In this document: positions 1 to 7,761 of the stretch, in pieces | Position numbering within the stretch: the first letter of the stretch is position 1 | Layout of the letters: each line of letters begins with the position of its first letter | DNA from: an uncultured Bacteroidales bacterium | GTDB lineage: Bacteria > Bacteroidota > Bacteroidia > Bacteroidales > UBA932 | Length of the DNA: 26,943 bases | Direction: 5' to 3' | Assembly: GCA_937899055.1 (NCBI GenBank) | Contig: CALBPX010000097.1 | Coordinates: forward strand, 1 to 26,943 | Position numbers and translations under genes: made by a program | The notes under the pieces: generated by a model | What the model was told of the DNA's origin: nothing | The model's input: the letters and a program-made list of their open reading frames with translations, nothing else | The model's database searches: none

Positions 1-27
1 TTTCCCTACACGACGCTCTTCCGATCT
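1..27. other. Illumina adapter remnant
   Basis: The first 27 bases match the 3' part of the Illumina TruSeq/PE read-1 adapter and end in the diagnostic GCTCTTCCGATCT. This is library sequence left on the contig edge, not genome. It adds false residues and a false stop to the gene that follows on the minus strand. Confidence 0.97.
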
Positions 28-695
28 GCGGCACTGTCTGCTTCGTTGAGGTCTATACATACGTTGTTATAGTTTTTTCCGCTCCAAAGTCCGGCGTTAT
101 CGGCTTTGTCTTCTGCTTTTGAGGAATCTTTTACGGTTTCCGTCTTAGGATAATTCACGCTGGTTTCTGCCTTTGTATGTTTTGCGCTGGTTACAGGCTT
201 TGGACTTTTTACATTGTCCTTTGCCTTGGCAGGAATGTCACGTACGGTTTCTTTGGAAGACTTTGTATCCGGCAGCTTTATGTGGGGCTCAAGCTCAGCA
301 TATTTTTCGGGGCCTACGACATACATCTTGGAAAAGTCTTCCTTTTTTCTGAACCTGCCGCCCTTTTGCCGGTAATGGATAATTGTAAGAGCCTGTTTTT
401 CAGAAAACCCAAGCATTTGCAGACTGTCTGCCCCAATGGTGTTAGGGTTAAAGTCAAACAGACGGTTACCAGTGGCGGCGGAGTCTGCCGCCCGGGCCTC
501 AGGAGTCTGAGTAACAGTCTCTGTCTGGCATTTGTGCAGAATGAATGTAACGGCCTGAAATACGAATATCAGAGCCATCAGTCCAATTACGCCTCTTGCA
601 GTTGTTTCACTTACCTGTTTTCTTTCCTTGTTTCTTGACGTACTCGTCCCTTCCAAATTCTTCTTCCTCATCTTTCCCATTTTCTTTCCCTTCAA
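28..695 (-). CDS. Helix-hairpin-helix (ComEA-like) membrane protein, 3' end missing
   Basis: The protein has a basic N-terminus, one membrane segment (about residues 36-53) and then a ComEA-type helix-hairpin-helix unit: FDFNPNTIGADSLQMLGFS, then a Lys/Arg-rich hairpin with GGRFRKKEDF. A long Lys/Thr/Ser-rich linker follows, then the start of a second HHH unit (CIDLNEADSAA), where the contig ends in adapter. HHH units of this type bind DNA non-specifically; single-pass multi-HHH proteins are common in Bacteroidetes, but their role is not well defined. The true C-terminus lies outside the contig, and the last six residues of the open frame come from adapter. The start at 695 overlaps the upstream rsmI by 89 nt. 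Later in-frame ATGs at 680 and 671 still overlap by at least 65 nt. Confidence 0.8.
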
Positions 696-1356
696 TTATT
701 ACTACAATTTCTCCCTTGGGCTCATTGGCCCCGAACCATGCTATCAGTTCGTCCAGCGTGCCCCTTTTACACTCGTTATGAATTTTGCTGATTTCGCGGC
801 ATACGGCTGCATTCCGGCTTCCGCCTGCATATTGGCGGAGGGCCTCCAAAAGTTTGAGCAACCTGTATGGCGATTCGTAAACTATTGATGTTGCGTTGTT
901 TTCTGCCAGTTGGCGGATTCTTGTCTGCCGGCCTTTCTTCTGCGGCAGAAAGCCCTCGAATATGAAGCGGTCTGTAGGCAGCCCGCTCTCCGTAAGGGCA
1001 GGAACAAAGGCGGTTGCTCCCGGCAGGGCCTCTACCTGGATGCCGCTCTGGATGCAGGCGCGGGTAATCAGAAACCCCGGATCCGAAATTCCGGGCGAGC
1101 CGGCATCGGTGATAAGGGCTGCGTTTGCCCCCTCCAGAATTCTGGAGCAGATGCTTTCCGTCTTCTTGTGTTCGTTGAACTTATGGTAACTCTCCATGTG
1201 AGTGGATATGCCGTACTTTTTCAGAAGAACGCTGCTTGTACGGGTGTCCTCGGCGTAAATTACATCCACGTCTTTGAGGACCCGCAAGGCCCTGAGCGTT
1301 ATGTCTTCAAGATTTCCCACAGGAGTGGGCACAAGGTACAGTTTTCCGCTTTCCAT
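607..1356 (-). CDS. rsmI: 16S rRNA (cytidine-1402-2'-O)-methyltransferase RsmI
   Basis: RsmI 2'-O-methylates C1402 in the decoding centre of 16S rRNA, using S-adenosylmethionine. The protein has 249 residues in the tetrapyrrole-methylase fold. It begins LYLVPTPVGNLEDITLRAL and carries YAEDTRTSSVLL near residues 34-45 and the SAM-site signature TDAGSPGISDPG at residues 83-94, followed by EALPGATAFVPAL and GFLPQKKG. The C-terminus carries a charged tail of about 25 residues (rich in Glu, Lys and Gly) after the usual GEIVVIIEGK, and the coding sequence of this tail overlaps the next gene. The start lies 1 nt after the stop of the upstream Glu-rich gene, so the two are almost certainly co-transcribed. 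No SD is visible. Confidence 0.95.
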   Translation of the reverse strand: MESGKLYLVPTPVGNLEDITLRALRVLKDVDVIYAEDTRTSSVLLKKYGISTHMESYHKFNEHKKTESICSRILEGANAALITDAGSPGISDPGFLITRACIQSGIQVEALPGATAFVPALTESGLPTDRFIFEGFLPQKKGRQTRIRQLAENNATSIVYESPYRLLKLLEALRQYAGGSRNAAVCREISKIHNECKRGTLDELIAWFGANEPKGEIVVIIEGKENGKDEEEEFGRDEYVKKQGKKTGK

Positions 1357-1357
1357 C

Positions 1358-2164
1358 TCAGTTTCTGAATTTGCGGCGGATATGCATGTAGAACCGGTAA
1401 ACGGTATCGCTTTCCTGATCCCAATCCGGATGTGCCTGACGGAAGAAACTTACAATGGCCTTAAAGTTGGGCATAGAGTCTATCTCCTTCATCTGGCGGT
1501 CAAATATCTGCGGGTCTGAGCCAAACAGCTCTCTCATAAATTCCAGTTTGTCGTTTATGCCCATGCTGCCCATCAGGTCTTCCACATATTCGGCCGGATA
1601 ATCTACCTCCCAGTCGTACCAGTCTCTCTGCGCCTTCTGTTCCTCCTGCACTTCTTCCTCAGCGATATTTTCCTCCGTCTCAGTTTCCTCTTCCTCTGTC
1701 TCAGTTTCCTCTTCCTCAACTTCCTCTGCTTCAGGTTCCTCTGCAACTTCTTCTGCCTCGGGTTGCTCTTCAACTTCCTCTTCTTCAACTTCTTCCTCCG
1801 GAATGTTTTCCTCTTCCTCAAAGTCAGGCTCTTCATCCTCAAACACCGGATCTTCTGTCTCAAATTCGTCTTCTGGAAGATGGAAACTGCTGTCCACTTC
1901 TTCGGCGTCAAACACCGGTTCCGGAGAAAGCTCTTCCTTCTGTCGGGGCTCCGCTGCTGAAAGTTCATCCACCTTGTCTCCTATGTGGTTGACGCGGCTG
2001 CTCAGATGGTCAACCCTGTCGCTGAGAGAAGAAATCATCTTGGCAATCTCATCCAGCTTTTCTTCCAGGGCAATAGCCAGACTTTCCTTGTTGTCCGACT
2101 GGTTCAGCTCGTATTGCTTGAGAGTTTCAGCAAGAGCAGACAGAATACCTTTTTTCTCTTCCAT
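1358..2164 (-). CDS. Acidic coiled-coil protein with conserved C-terminal domain, unknown function
   Basis: The start is placed at 2164 (MEEKKGILSALAETLKQYEL). The frame is open further upstream, but that would run through the divergent promoter and into tdk. The product has 268 residues. Residues 1-75 are helical and heptad-like (LDEIAKMISSLSDRVDHLSS). A very acidic stretch of about 100 residues follows, made almost entirely of Glu/Val/Thr/Ala and including repeats of ETETEEE. The last 85 residues look folded: WYDWEVDYPAEYVEDLMG, then NDKLEFMRELFGSDPQIF, then a basic end (YRFYMHIRRKFRN). The C-terminal motif resembles a domain I recall from uncharacterised Bacteroidetes proteins. There is no signal peptide, so it is probably cytoplasmic. 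It lies 1 nt upstream of rsmI. Function is not known. Confidence 0.75.
   Translation of the reverse strand: MEEKKGILSALAETLKQYELNQSDNKESLAIALEEKLDEIAKMISSLSDRVDHLSSRVNHIGDKVDELSAAEPRQKEELSPEPVFDAEEVDSSFHLPEDEFETEDPVFEDEEPDFEEEENIPEEEVEEEEVEEQPEAEEVAEEPEAEEVEEEETETEEEETETEENIAEEEVQEEQKAQRDWYDWEVDYPAEYVEDLMGSMGINDKLEFMRELFGSDPQIFDRQMKEIDSMPNFKAIVSFFRQAHPDWDQESDTVYRFYMHIRRKFRN
1677..1718. repeat. Two 21-nt tandem repeats in the Glu-rich gene
   Basis: Two adjacent 21-nt units (1677-1697 and 1698-1718) match at 20 of 21 positions. Read on the minus strand each encodes a seven-residue Glu/Thr block. Shorter TTCCTC-type imperfect repeats continue on both sides (about 1640-1830). The length of this tract is likely to vary between strains by slippage while staying in frame. 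Confidence 0.8.
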
Positions 2165-2208
2165 AACTTTAATTTTTGTTTTGAATATAGGCGGTGCACG
2201 ATATTTCC

Positions 2209-2233
2209 TATATTTGTATTCAGTACAAATATA
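2209..2233. promoter_or_regulatory. Palindromic divergent promoter (two face-to-face TATATTTG boxes)
   Basis: A perfect inverted repeat has 10-nt arms TATATTTGTA (2209-2218) and TACAAATATA (2224-2233) around a 5-nt centre. Each arm contains a Bacteroidetes -7 box TAnnTTTG: one reads right toward tdk (box 2209-2216, ATG at 2241), the other left toward the Glu-rich gene (box 2233-2226, ATG at 2164). Good -33 TTTG elements at the usual spacing are not obvious on either side. The palindrome could also be an operator; the sequence does not settle this. Confidence 0.6.
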
Positions 2234-2240
2234 ATGCAAA

Positions 2241-2834
2241 ATGTTTCTCGAAAGTCCAAAACAGGCTGGTTGGCTTGAAGTTATCTGCGGAAGTATGTTT
2301 TCAGGCAAGACAGAGGAGCTTATACGCAGGCTCAAGAGGGCTAATTTTGCCCATCAGAGAGTGCAGATTTTCAAGCCCGGCATAGATGTCCGCTATTCAG
2401 AAACCGATGTGGTCAGCCACGAGGGCAAATCAATACAGTCTATCAGCGTAGATTCATCGCAGAACGTCCTGCTCTATGCAACGGATGTGGATGTTGTAGG
2501 CATAGACGAGGTCCAGTTCTTTGACGACGGTATAGTTGAGGTGTGCAATATCCTGGCCGACAGGGGCGTGCGTGTTATTGTGGCCGGTCTGGACATGGAC
2601 TATCTGGCCAATCCTTTCGGGCCTATGCCTGCACTTTTGGCAAGAGCGGAACATATTACCAAGGTTCACGCCATCTGCGTGCGCTGCGGGCAGCCGGCAC
2701 AACATTCTCACCGCCTTCCTTCTGTAAAAGGAGCCGGCGCTGACGAGCAAGTGCTTATCGGCGAAATGGACAAATATGAGCCACTTTGCCGCCACTGCTT
2801 CAACGCCGCCCTAAAAGAGGAAGGCAAACTCTGA
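2241..2834 (+). CDS. tdk: Thymidine kinase (type II)
   Basis: Thymidine kinase phosphorylates thymidine to dTMP with ATP in the salvage pathway. The 197-residue protein has the P-loop GSMFSGKT at residues 17-24, the Walker B/catalytic segment GIDEVQFF with the general-base glutamate at E90, and two zinc-binding cysteine pairs (C146/C149 and C183/C186, the second in YEPLCRHC). These are hallmarks of the compact bacterial TK1-like type and not the herpesvirus type. The N-terminus before the Walker A strand is about 10 residues, a little shorter than in many relatives, but the ATG at 2241 follows the -7 box by only 25 nt and no in-frame upstream start is better. The leader has no SD. The gene converges on aspA with 22 nt between them and no clear terminator. 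Confidence 0.96.
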   Translation: MFLESPKQAGWLEVICGSMFSGKTEELIRRLKRANFAHQRVQIFKPGIDVRYSETDVVSHEGKSIQSISVDSSQNVLLYATDVDVVGIDEVQFFDDGIVEVCNILADRGVRVIVAGLDMDYLANPFGPMPALLARAEHITKVHAICVRCGQPAQHSHRLPSVKGAGADEQVLIGEMDKYEPLCRHCFNAALKEEGKL

Positions 2835-2856
2835 AAGAGCTGCCTTACAATATATT

Positions 2857-4269
2857 CTATTTCTTGTAGTTGCGAGGGGCAAGCATGTTCTTGGGGCTGA
2901 GGGCCTCGTCAAGTTTTGCCTTGGTCATGACCTTTTGCTCAAGAACTATGTCGTAAACGCTGCCTCCGGTCTGCTGAGCCTCCTTGGCTATCTTGGTGCT
3001 TGCCTTGTAGCCGATGTAAGGATTGAGGGCGGTTACGATACCGATGCTGTTCTTTACAAGGTCCATGCAATGGTCTGCATTTGCGGTGATGCCGTCAACA
3101 CACTCAACTCTGAGAGTATTCATTACGTTGCTCATCCAGGTAATGCTTTCCGTGATGCACTGAATGATTACAGGTTCCATGACATTGAGCTGGAGCTGAC
3201 CTGCCTCTGCTGCAAAAGCAACGGCGGTGTCGTTACCGATAACCTTGAAGCAAACCTGATTTGTAACTTCGGGAATTACGGGGTTAACCTTGCCGGGCAT
3301 GATTGAAGATCCGGGAGCCTTTGGAGGAAGGTTGATTTCTCCAAGACCGCATCTTGGACCCGATGCCAGCAGACGGAGGTCGTTGCAAACCTTTGAAAGT
3401 TTTACGGCCAGTCTCTTGAGGGCTCCGGAATATCCTACATAACCGGCGGTGTCTGGAGTTGCAGCTACAAGGTTCTTTGCAGGAGCAAAAGGCTCACCGG
3501 TCAGTTCAGCCAGCTTCTTGCAGCAAAGCTTTGTAAACCCGGGAGTTGCATTGAGTCCGGTACCTATGGCGGTTCCGCCCATGTTAATTGCATAGAGTTT
3601 CTTCTTGTTGTATTCGAGATTCTCTATTTCTTCTTCCAGAGAATCGGCAAAAGCCTTGAATTCCTGACCCAAAGTCATAGGAACGGCATCCTGGAGCTGG
3701 GTTCTTCCCATCTTGATGATCTTGTCAAACTCCTTTGCCTTAGCCTTGAACGAAGCTATCAGGGCCTTAAGGCTTTCTATGAGTTTCTTGTTCATCATCA
3801 CGATTGTAAGGTGAAGAGCTGTGGGATAGGCATCGTTGGTGCTCTGAGCGCAGTTGATGTGGTCGTTAGGTGAGCAGAACTTGTAGTCTCCTCTTTCTTT
3901 GCCCATGATTTCCAGTGCGCGGTTTGCAATCACCTCGTTTGCGTTCATGTTAACTGAAGTGCCGGCGCCGCCCTGAAGCATGTCAATGGGGAAGTTGTCG
4001 TGCATCTTGCCGGCAATGATTTCTTTGCAGGCCTTTACTACGGCCTTTGTAATGGTGTTGTCCACTACGCCGAGCTCGTTGTTTGCCTGAATTGCAGCAA
4101 GCTTTACATAAGCTATTGCCACAACAAAATCAGGATAGTCGCACATCCTGATACCTGAAATCTTGTAATTGTTGAGCGCTCTCTGAGTCTGAACGCCATA
4201 ATATGCCTCTGCGGGAACTTTGAGTTCTCCCAGCAGGTCGGATTCTACTCTGTATTTCTTGGTAGCCAT
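2857..4269 (-). CDS. aspA: Aspartate ammonia-lyase (aspartase)
   Basis: Aspartase deaminates L-aspartate to fumarate and ammonia. The 470-residue protein belongs to the aspartase/fumarase superfamily, with all three conserved regions: GGAGTSVNMNANE (residues 100-112), QSTNDAYPT (142-150), and the catalytic SS-loop signature GSSIMPGKVNP (320-330), whose serine acts as the base. QSTNDAYPT in place of the fumarase form QSSNDTFPT, and overall length, favour aspartase over class II fumarase. In gut Bacteroidales the fumarate made here can feed fumarate reductase and the succinate-propionate route, and the mutase subunits are encoded later in this window. The start is ATG at 4269 with no SD. The gene lies 74 nt downstream of the ABC permease genes on the same strand and may have its own promoter in that gap. 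Confidence 0.94.
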   Translation of the reverse strand: MATKKYRVESDLLGELKVPAEAYYGVQTQRALNNYKISGIRMCDYPDFVVAIAYVKLAAIQANNELGVVDNTITKAVVKACKEIIAGKMHDNFPIDMLQGGAGTSVNMNANEVIANRALEIMGKERGDYKFCSPNDHINCAQSTNDAYPTALHLTIVMMNKKLIESLKALIASFKAKAKEFDKIIKMGRTQLQDAVPMTLGQEFKAFADSLEEEIENLEYNKKKLYAINMGGTAIGTGLNATPGFTKLCCKKLAELTGEPFAPAKNLVAATPDTAGYVGYSGALKRLAVKLSKVCNDLRLLASGPRCGLGEINLPPKAPGSSIMPGKVNPVIPEVTNQVCFKVIGNDTAVAFAAEAGQLQLNVMEPVIIQCITESITWMSNVMNTLRVECVDGITANADHCMDLVKNSIGIVTALNPYIGYKASTKIAKEAQQTGGSVYDIVLEQKVMTKAKLDEALSPKNMLAPRNYKK

Positions 4270-4343
4270 TGTTTTTAAATCTTAAATATGAATAATATCT
4301 GCTTACAATCTTTTTTGAAGGGGACAAATGTAATTAAAAAAGT

Positions 4344-5531
4344 TTACTTGTTGATGTATCTGAAGGAGAAACATGCGGTGATGAAGTAAACCACTGCCTG
4401 AATCCAGAGTCCGATGAACTCCGGCATTATGACGGAAAAGTCTGCTCCCATGCAGTTTATCTTGATAAAACCTTCTACGCCAAAGGTTGCCGGAAATATG
4501 CAGGCAAAGGCTTTCCAGAAAGCCGGAAAACTGCTGAACGGCCATACGATTCCGCTGAGGAACAGGAGTATGACGCTGAAGAACAGGAACATTACCATTC
4601 CGGTTTCTCTGTTGCGGATGAAGACAGACCATGTCTGAGAAAAGAATATCACTGCCAGAAGGAAGGGCAGCAGCAGCCTGTAGATGTCCCAGGCCGATGC
4701 ATAGTGCGGCAAACCGAACAGACGGGGAACCAGAATGAGGATGTAGGCAGAAATGAGGGAGTAGATAAGAAGGTATGCAGCTCCCTGGCCCAAAATGTAT
4801 CTGTAAACTTTTTTCTTAGACGGGTCTTCTATCTGGGAGAGTTTACGGTTTGCGTTTTCTTCTCTCCTTGTACCGGATACCATTCCGATACCCAAAAACA
4901 GCAGCTGGTGAATAATCAGGACCAGAACACCGGGAACAAAGAAGCTGGCAAAGCCGTTGCCCTCGTTGAAGAGTATGTTCATCTTGTTGCGCAGGGGCTC
5001 GGCGCCTGAGAGAGCTTCCTGCTCGGTAAGGCCTTCTGCGGAGAGCCTGCGGATCTGGATGTTTTTGTTCTCCTCCAGCATCACATAGTTGCAGGCCAGG
5101 GCTATATTCTTGTAAATGAAGAATGTAGCCATGTTTACATAGAGCGATACGGTTGTCTGTTTTGAGGTCTGGATGTCTTTGCTGAAATCTTTTGGAATAA
5201 CTATTATACCATGGATTTCTCTGGTTTTCATTTTGCTTATTGCCTCGTCCATGTTTATGCATGAACTCAGCGATACCTCTCTTGTTGCATCTATCTTGGA
5301 AGCAAAGCTTCTGCTGTAGGCCGTTCCACATTCATCTATTATTCCTACAGGTATTTCATCTACGCTTTCGCCCAGATAGACCGTGCTGTAGAGGAGCGGA
5401 TAACCTATGCCTGCGATAATCAGAATCAGAAGTACGCCGCTGTCGGAGAAGATGGTTTTGATCTCCTTCCAGGTAATTGCCAGCATCTGGTTCAGGGCGG
5501 TGCTCAGGTTTTGCAGATTCAGTTTTCTCAT
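4344..5531 (-). CDS. ABC-2 type permease (YbhR/YbhS/YhhJ-like), distal copy
   Basis: The 395-residue membrane protein has the ABC-2 exporter permease plan. One N-terminal membrane segment (about 31-52) is followed by a large extracytoplasmic domain (about 55-195, containing VPVGIIDECGTAYSRSFASK and IHGIIVIPKDFSKD) and then five to six hydrophobic helices to the C-terminus. It is the last gene of the TolC-HlyD-permease-permease set and starts 12 nt after its paralogue. The pair probably forms a heterodimeric inner-membrane channel working with the HlyD adaptor and TolC duct. The exported substrate cannot be read from the sequence. No ATP-binding gene accompanies it here. Confidence 0.9.
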   Translation of the reverse strand: MRKLNLQNLSTALNQMLAITWKEIKTIFSDSGVLLILIIAGIGYPLLYSTVYLGESVDEIPVGIIDECGTAYSRSFASKIDATREVSLSSCINMDEAISKMKTREIHGIIVIPKDFSKDIQTSKQTTVSLYVNMATFFIYKNIALACNYVMLEENKNIQIRRLSAEGLTEQEALSGAEPLRNKMNILFNEGNGFASFFVPGVLVLIIHQLLFLGIGMVSGTRREENANRKLSQIEDPSKKKVYRYILGQGAAYLLIYSLISAYILILVPRLFGLPHYASAWDIYRLLLPFLLAVIFFSQTWSVFIRNRETGMVMFLFFSVILLFLSGIVWPFSSFPAFWKAFACIFPATFGVEGFIKINCMGADFSVIMPEFIGLWIQAVVYFITACFSFRYINK

Positions 5532-5543
5532 AGCAGACTCCCT

Positions 5544-6728
5544 TTATTTTGTAGGATAGTTGAGATTTACCATGGCATCTTTCAGACGCGGCAGTATGAG
5601 GAATGGAAGGCAAAGGAAGACGCACATTCCAAGGCAGTTGATATATACATCCGAGAACCGGCAGTCCAGCATTGCCCATTTGACATAAATCAGATAATAC
5701 TGCCTGAGCGGGAACAGCTGGGCAAAACCCTGCATGGGAGCAATCATCATTTCTATGGGGAAGGTCATTCCGCACATGGAAAGGGCCAGGATGGAATAGA
5801 GCGACGCTGCACTCAGGGCATCTCTCAGTACCGGAAGCAGGCCTATCAAAAACAGCCCCACGGCATGGGAGGCTAGGATTAGCATGATTATGTTCAGAAT
5901 CATTACCCATGTTTGCCCCAGAAGCGGGAATGCAAATATCCTGTAGGCCAGCACAACAAACGACAGGCCCATCAGCAGATAAATCAGGAAATATGGTAAC
6001 AGCTTGCCAACCAGGGCATTGAATATGCTTCCTCCGGCTTTTTCCAGAAGGTCGTGAGTGGTTTTCTGCTTGAGTTCAATGCCTATGGTAAATACTGTCA
6101 TCACAATTATGCACAAAGACAAGATGCCAGGCCAGATTATGGATATCAGATAAATTGCATAGCTGCTCCATGGGTTGCAGATGCTGTGCGTATCTATCGT
6201 AATGGGCTGGAGCTGCGGCATGATGTCGGCCTCCGCCACTCCCTTGGCTCTCATGGTAGTTCTTTTTACTGCGCCGTTGAGCACATTTGCTATCTGCAGG
6301 AAGTTCCTGTAGGCCAGAGTACCAGGCACCATGTATGATTCCGTGTAATAAACCGGAATGGTAGGCCTCAGGCCGTTTACAGTGTTCACATACAGGTCTT
6401 CCGGAAATTCAATGAACCCGTAGATATCGCCGCGCTGCATGGCTTTGCGGGCTTCGTGAAAGCTGCCGTATCGCTGAGCAATCTCAATGCCCGACATGGC
6501 TTCTATCTGCTTTATGGCGGTTCTTGAAAGGTAAGAGTCATCCTTATCTACAACTCCCACCGGTACTCTCTGCGGAAGCCCCTGATACATCAGCGATACA
6601 AAGAAAATGGCGCAGAAGGCCAAAACCAATATGGTACCGTAAAGGTAGATGGGGCGGCTGGACATGATGTCCCTTTCGCGCACCATTACGTTCAGGATAC
6701 AGCTAAGCATATTGGAGGACTTCTTCAT
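5544..6728 (-). CDS. ABC-2 type permease (YbhR/YbhS/YhhJ-like), proximal copy
   Basis: A 394-residue paralogue of the next gene downstream, with the same plan: N-terminal membrane helix (about 30-50), extracytoplasmic domain (VPVGVVDKDDSYLSRTAIKQ, then GDIYGFIEFPEDLY), and a C-terminal block of membrane helices from about residue 187. It contains the usual ABC-2 cluster with a conserved polar loop (GIELKQKTTHDLLEKAGG) between helices. It starts 21 nt after the HlyD stop and is followed after 12 nt by the second permease. Energy would have to come from an ABC ATPase encoded elsewhere, or from fusion partners not seen here. Confidence 0.9.
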   Translation of the reverse strand: MKKSSNMLSCILNVMVRERDIMSSRPIYLYGTILVLAFCAIFFVSLMYQGLPQRVPVGVVDKDDSYLSRTAIKQIEAMSGIEIAQRYGSFHEARKAMQRGDIYGFIEFPEDLYVNTVNGLRPTIPVYYTESYMVPGTLAYRNFLQIANVLNGAVKRTTMRAKGVAEADIMPQLQPITIDTHSICNPWSSYAIYLISIIWPGILSLCIIVMTVFTIGIELKQKTTHDLLEKAGGSIFNALVGKLLPYFLIYLLMGLSFVVLAYRIFAFPLLGQTWVMILNIIMLILASHAVGLFLIGLLPVLRDALSAASLYSILALSMCGMTFPIEMMIAPMQGFAQLFPLRQYYLIYVKWAMLDCRFSDVYINCLGMCVFLCLPFLILPRLKDAMVNLNYPTK

Positions 6729-6749
6729 GGCTTCTTCCTCAGACGCAGA

Positions 6750-7739
6750 CTATTTTACTATAGCACTCATTCCGGCCCTCAGGTTGGGGATAGGGGCTGT
6801 GGGCCTTGCCCTTACCTCAAAGGTTCTGGCATCAAATTCTCCAGAGACCTTGGTGGGCTTCCATGTTGCAAACGAGGCCATTACGTTTATGAAATAGACT
6901 TCTGCCTGATAGGTTTGACTTCCCAGGGCAGGAATCTTTACATTTATCTTGCTGCCCATGGTAATACCCTCAAGCATGTCTTCCCTGATGTTGAACGAGA
7001 ACCAGACATCGTTTATGTCCGTAACGGTCATGATGGGGGAGCCCTGTCCTACCAGTTCTCCCACCTTGGGAAAGACCTCGGTAATTACTCCCGTAACCGG
7101 AGACACAAGGTTTATCTCGTCTATGTAGGAGTTCACCTGATCCACGCTGGCCTTTGCAGCTTCAACCGCGGCCTGAGCTGCCTGACGGTCTTCAGACTGC
7201 GCTCCGTTCTTAGCAAGATTGTACTGGCTGCGGGCTGCCTTTTCAGTTGCTACGGCTGCATCGTACTGGGCCTTGGCTTCGTCTCTTTTCTGGGCAGAAA
7301 CAACCTCTTTCTGATACAGGTTCTCAACTCTTTCGTAGGATTTTCTGGCAATATCCACTCCTACCAGGGCTTTCTGCCACTGCTCGTATGCGCCTTCCAC
7401 AAGCTCGCTGCGGGCGCTTCCGGAGGCCTTGGCACGCTGGGCCTGAGCAGCCTTGCTCTGGGCATTGGCCTGAACTATCTTAGCCTGAAGCTCAGGGCTG
7501 TCCAGTCTTACTACAACCTCGCCTTTGCTTACGGTGTCGCCTTCCTGATAAATCAATTGCTCAACCCTTCCGGCTACTTTGCCCGAAACTCTGTATTCGC
7601 GGGCTTCTACGGTACCCTGGATTGTAAGTTTCTGGGGAGCAGATGTCAGCCATCCGATCAGTACCAGAACAATAATTACCAGCAGCAGTGCTGCAAGTCC
7701 TATAAGCAGGCTGACCGTACTTTGCTCTAACTTTTTCAT
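6750..7739 (-). CDS. HlyD-family periplasmic adaptor (membrane fusion protein)
   Basis: The 329-residue protein has an N-terminal membrane anchor (about 10-31) and then the paired lipoyl/barrel-sandwich half-motifs VSGKVAGRVEQLIYQEGDTV and LVSPVTGVITEVFPKVGELV. These flank a long Ala/Gln-rich alpha-helical hairpin (about 80-205). The C-terminal beta-barrel includes VWFSFNIREDMLEG and ends PNLRAGMSAIVK. Such adaptors bridge inner-membrane exporters and TolC across the periplasm. It lies 22 nt after the TolC gene and 21 nt before the first permease, consistent with one transcript. It resembles YhiI/YbhG, which work with ABC-2 permeases. The start codon at 7739 follows an AT-rich leader without SD. 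Confidence 0.93.
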   Translation of the reverse strand: MKKLEQSTVSLLIGLAALLLVIIVLVLIGWLTSAPQKLTIQGTVEAREYRVSGKVAGRVEQLIYQEGDTVSKGEVVVRLDSPELQAKIVQANAQSKAAQAQRAKASGSARSELVEGAYEQWQKALVGVDIARKSYERVENLYQKEVVSAQKRDEAKAQYDAAVATEKAARSQYNLAKNGAQSEDRQAAQAAVEAAKASVDQVNSYIDEINLVSPVTGVITEVFPKVGELVGQGSPIMTVTDINDVWFSFNIREDMLEGITMGSKINVKIPALGSQTYQAEVYFINVMASFATWKPTKVSGEFDARTFEVRARPTAPIPNLRAGMSAIVK

Positions 7740-7761
7740 ATATAGAATCTTTTAAATTTCA

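Noticed and set aside
2165..2335. Longer N-terminus for the Glu-rich protein (start at 2335)
   Set aside because: It would overlap the start of tdk and run through the divergent promoter; MEEKKGIL at 2164 is the natural start.
6915..7730. 271-codon plus-strand frame opposite the HlyD gene
   Set aside because: Antisense to an intact adaptor protein with clear family motifs; no recognisable content.
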